DNA of 15,705 bases, from assembly GCA_005879655.1 (NCBI GenBank), contig VBJK01000135.1, positions 1 through 15,705 of the forward strand, given 5' to 3'. The notes beneath the pieces were generated by a model. It saw only the letters and a program-made list of their open reading frames with translations. It ran no database searches and was not told where the DNA came from. The stretch's first letter is position 1; every line of letters begins with the position of its first letter. The stretch is from Chloroflexota bacterium. GTDB lineage: Bacteria; Chloroflexota; Ktedonobacteria; Ktedonobacterales; Ktedonobacteraceae. Both the position numbers and the translations under genes were made by a program. Of this stretch, positions 13,908 to 15,705 are shown in pieces.

Positions 13908-14021
13908 TGCAGAACCCCAAAACCCTTTGGGGAATGGGAGAATTTGGGGACACCCCAAACCCCGCCAGGGTGGCTTCGCCAAATGCCACCCCCAATCCCT
14001 ACCACCTCTCGTGTTTCTGCA
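13908..14021 (+). repeat. GC-rich three-hairpin element, copy 3
   Basis: Perfect hairpins in order: CCCCAAA/TTTGGGG (13915-13932), TTTGGGG-ACA-CCCCAAA (13943-13959), linker CCCCGCCA, and GGGTGGC/GCCACCC (13968-13991). Outer ends TGCAGAA (13908-13914) and TTCTGCA (14015-14021) are complementary. The linker and the GGGGACACCCC centre match copy 2 on the opposite strand. From 14022 to the permease stop at 14152 nothing further was recognised. Confidence 0.75.
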
Positions 14022-14151
14022 ATTGGAAGCTGGCACACATTGCATCATCTTCGTTCTCATCGCAACCCTGAAGGTACGTGCGAGGCCACACGAAGTGCTA
14101 CCCGTGGTTAGTCTCTATGAGATCGACACGCAAAGTGCGCCAGAAACCAGC

Positions 14152-15021
14152 TTATTGCGCCAGACGTGGATACAGCCTCGCCCCAATCAGCACAAGCACG
14201 GTAGTAATACAAAACATCACTATAAAATCGGGTATCAGTCCTGCAAAGTTTGTATTATTGGCCAGCATCAGTGAGCGTAATGCATCAACTTCATAACTCA
14301 GCGGATTAGCATGTGCGATGGCCTGAAGCCAGGCTGGCATAATCGCAATCGGGTAGATAGCATTACTAGCAAAAAAGAGCGGCATGGTAAGCACCTGACC
14401 GATGCCCATGAAGCGCTCGCGTGTTCTCACCAGACAGGCAATAATCAGGGAGAAGGTGGAAAAACAAGCTCCACCTAGTAGCACGATGACCATGACACCG
14501 AGCAGGGCGAGCGGGTTCCAGTTCACTTGTACACCCAGCAACAGCGCGAGCACATAAACGATCACGGCCTGAGACAACCCCCGTACTCCGGCGGACAGCG
14601 CTTTGCCAAGCACAAGCACGACACGAGGCGTGGGACTAGCAAGAAATTTGTGAATGATCCCTAGATCGCGCTCCCAGATAATGGCAATGCCAGAGAAGAT
14701 GGCAATGAAGAGCACACTTTGCGCTAGAATACCAGGAGCCATGAAATCCAGGTAGGGCTTGCCACCAGTCGGAATCGCCCGCACACGAGATAAGACTTCG
14801 CCAAAGATCAACAACCAGAGCGCGGGCTGCACCGCCCGCATCACTAGATCTGAGGGATCATGGCGCATCTTACGCACCTCAATACCAATAATTGTTATCG
14901 TTTTGCCGAGAAAGCTAGTGACAGTGCTCAGCAAATGTTCCTGCTCAAATGAAGGGACAGGACGAACGTTAACAGTACTAACCAAGTCGTCGCGCGGAGC
15001 GGCGGGAACGGGCGGTGTCAC
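14152..15021 (-). CDS. ABC-2 type transporter permease (DrrB-like)
   Basis: 289 aa integral membrane protein. About 50 polar N-terminal residues are followed by roughly six hydrophobic segments, for example around PALWLLIFGEVL, GILAQSVLFIAIFSGIAII, SQAVIVYVLALLLGV, LALLGVMVIVLLGGACFSTF, PLFFASNAIYPIAIM and FIVMFCITTVLVLIG. The RDLGIIHKFLASPTPR loop and the NPLSYEVDALR motif near the end are typical of the ABC-2/DrrB family of drug, polysaccharide or lipid exporters. It starts with GTG at 15021, after AGGAGG at 8-nt spacing, and overlaps the upstream ATPase stop as GTGA, so the two are translationally coupled. Substrate unknown. Confidence 0.9.
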   Translation of the reverse strand: MTPPVPAAPRDDLVSTVNVRPVPSFEQEHLLSTVTSFLGKTITIIGIEVRKMRHDPSDLVMRAVQPALWLLIFGEVLSRVRAIPTGGKPYLDFMAPGILAQSVLFIAIFSGIAIIWERDLGIIHKFLASPTPRVVLVLGKALSAGVRGLSQAVIVYVLALLLGVQVNWNPLALLGVMVIVLLGGACFSTFSLIIACLVRTRERFMGIGQVLTMPLFFASNAIYPIAIMPAWLQAIAHANPLSYEVDALRSLMLANNTNFAGLIPDFIVMFCITTVLVLIGARLYPRLAQ

Positions 15022-15698
15022 GATAACTGCCTCCTGATCAATTCAGCGGGCGAGCCGATGGCCACTATTTTGCCGAGATTCATAATGGCAACACGATCAC
15101 AGAGACGATCAGCCTCCTCCATATAGTGTGTGGTTAAAAGGATGGTCATGCCAATCTGAGTACGTAGGTGTGCCAGATGTTCCCAGACCGCTTTACGCGC
15201 TACGGGGTCCAGACCAACCGTAGGCTCGTCGAGGAAGAGTACCTGGGGTTGGTGTAGCATAGCCTGTGCGATCTCCAGACGGCGAATCATGCCACCCGAA
15301 TAGGTTCTTACAAGCTTATGTGCTGCATCCTGCAAGCCCATAAATGCCAGTGCCTCGCGTGTCTTTTGCGCCCGTGCGTGACGGGGCAGATCGTATAATG
15401 CAGCGAAAACTAGCAAATTCTCCTCGCCAGTGAGCGTTCCGTCAGCGGAGAGCGCCTGCGGCACATAACCAATGCGCCGACGTACCGCCATCGGGTGCCG
15501 CGCGACATCATAGCCTACCACGGATGCATGACCTACATTTGGTGGTAATAACGTCGTCAGGATCTTGAGAGTCGTGCTTTTACCGGCACCGTTAGGGCCA
15601 AGTAGCCCGAATACTTCGCGCTCTCCTACGGTAAAGGAGATCTGGTCCACTGCTACATTCTCTCCAAAACGTTTGACGAGATCATTTACTGCGATCAT
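15018..15698 (-). CDS. ABC transporter ATP-binding protein (DrrA-like)
   Basis: 226 aa ATPase energising the adjacent permease. Walker [10 protein letters not shown] (34-42), Q-loop Q81, signature [10 protein letters not shown] (133-142), Walker [12 protein letters not shown] (154-164) and the switch region [18 protein letters not shown] are intact; the last is characteristic of the DrrA/CcmA-like exporter class. It stops right after [12 protein letters not shown], so it lacks the additional C-terminal domain of about 80-100 residues that many DrrA proteins have. The ATG at 15698 fits the family's N-terminus, but the window ends 7 bp further on. A ribosome-binding site therefore cannot be seen, and an upstream start is possible. 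Confidence 0.92.
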   Translation of the reverse strand: MIAVNDLVKRFGENVAVDQISFTVGEREVFGLLGPNGAGKSTTLKILTTLLPPNVGHASVVGYDVARHPMAVRRRIGYVPQALSADGTLTGEENLLVFAALYDLPRHARAQKTREALAFMGLQDAAHKLVRTYSGGMIRRLEIAQAMLHQPQVLFLDEPTVGLDPVARKAVWEHLAHLRTQIGMTILLTTHYMEEADRLCDRVAIMNLGKIVAIGSPAELIRRQLS

Positions 15699-15705
15699 CG
15701 CCGGT

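Overview
The window looks like a stretch of chromosome from a Ktedonobacter-like member of the Chloroflexota. This is an inference. It rests on an archaeal-type prolyl-tRNA synthetase behind a T-box leader, a SUF iron-sulfur cluster with an insertion-less SufU, a membrane-anchored DD-peptidase ending in a GLxxFGYP module, and several families of palindromic intergenic repeats. No phage, plasmid, CRISPR, rRNA or tRNA genes were found.

Layout. (1) 1-380: the first six codons of a leftward gene, then a sigma70-type promoter, a proline T-box riboswitch and its terminator. (2) 406-3333: a rightward translation and arginine group, proS, csaA and argJ; argJ ends early, inside a repeat array. (3) 3325-3739: a large inverted structure made of 15-bp tandem repeats in opposite orientations on either side of a palindromic core, lying between convergent genes. 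(4) 3754-6664: two leftward cell-envelope genes, a phosphodiester glycosidase-like lipoprotein and a D-Ala-D-Ala carboxypeptidase-like protein. (5) 6680-7243: a repeat-rich divergent intergenic region. (6) 7244-8047: a class I methyltransferase. (7) 8061-13372: an IscR-like Rrf2 regulator with a good promoter, then sufC-sufD-sufS-sufU and a Rieske ferredoxin. (8) 13373-14151: repeats and a probable decayed HNH-type gene fragment. (9) 14152-15698: a leftward ABC-2 exporter pair, permease and ATPase, with overlapping stop and start codons.

How the genes work together. Uncharged tRNA-Pro should switch on proS through the T-box. The Rrf2 protein carries three cysteines where IscR binds its cluster, so it probably senses Fe-S status and controls the suf genes downstream. 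SufS and SufU mobilise sulfur and SufC-SufD act in the scaffold; sufB is not in the window. The Rieske protein may be an electron carrier or simply a client of the pathway.

The least ordinary content is intergenic. One family consists of paired GTAG-footed hairpins, resembling REP/BIME elements, with base-pair-preserving substitutions between copies. A second family consists of three-hairpin GC-rich elements whose stems differ in sequence but keep pairing. One repeat array appears to have replaced the end of argJ.
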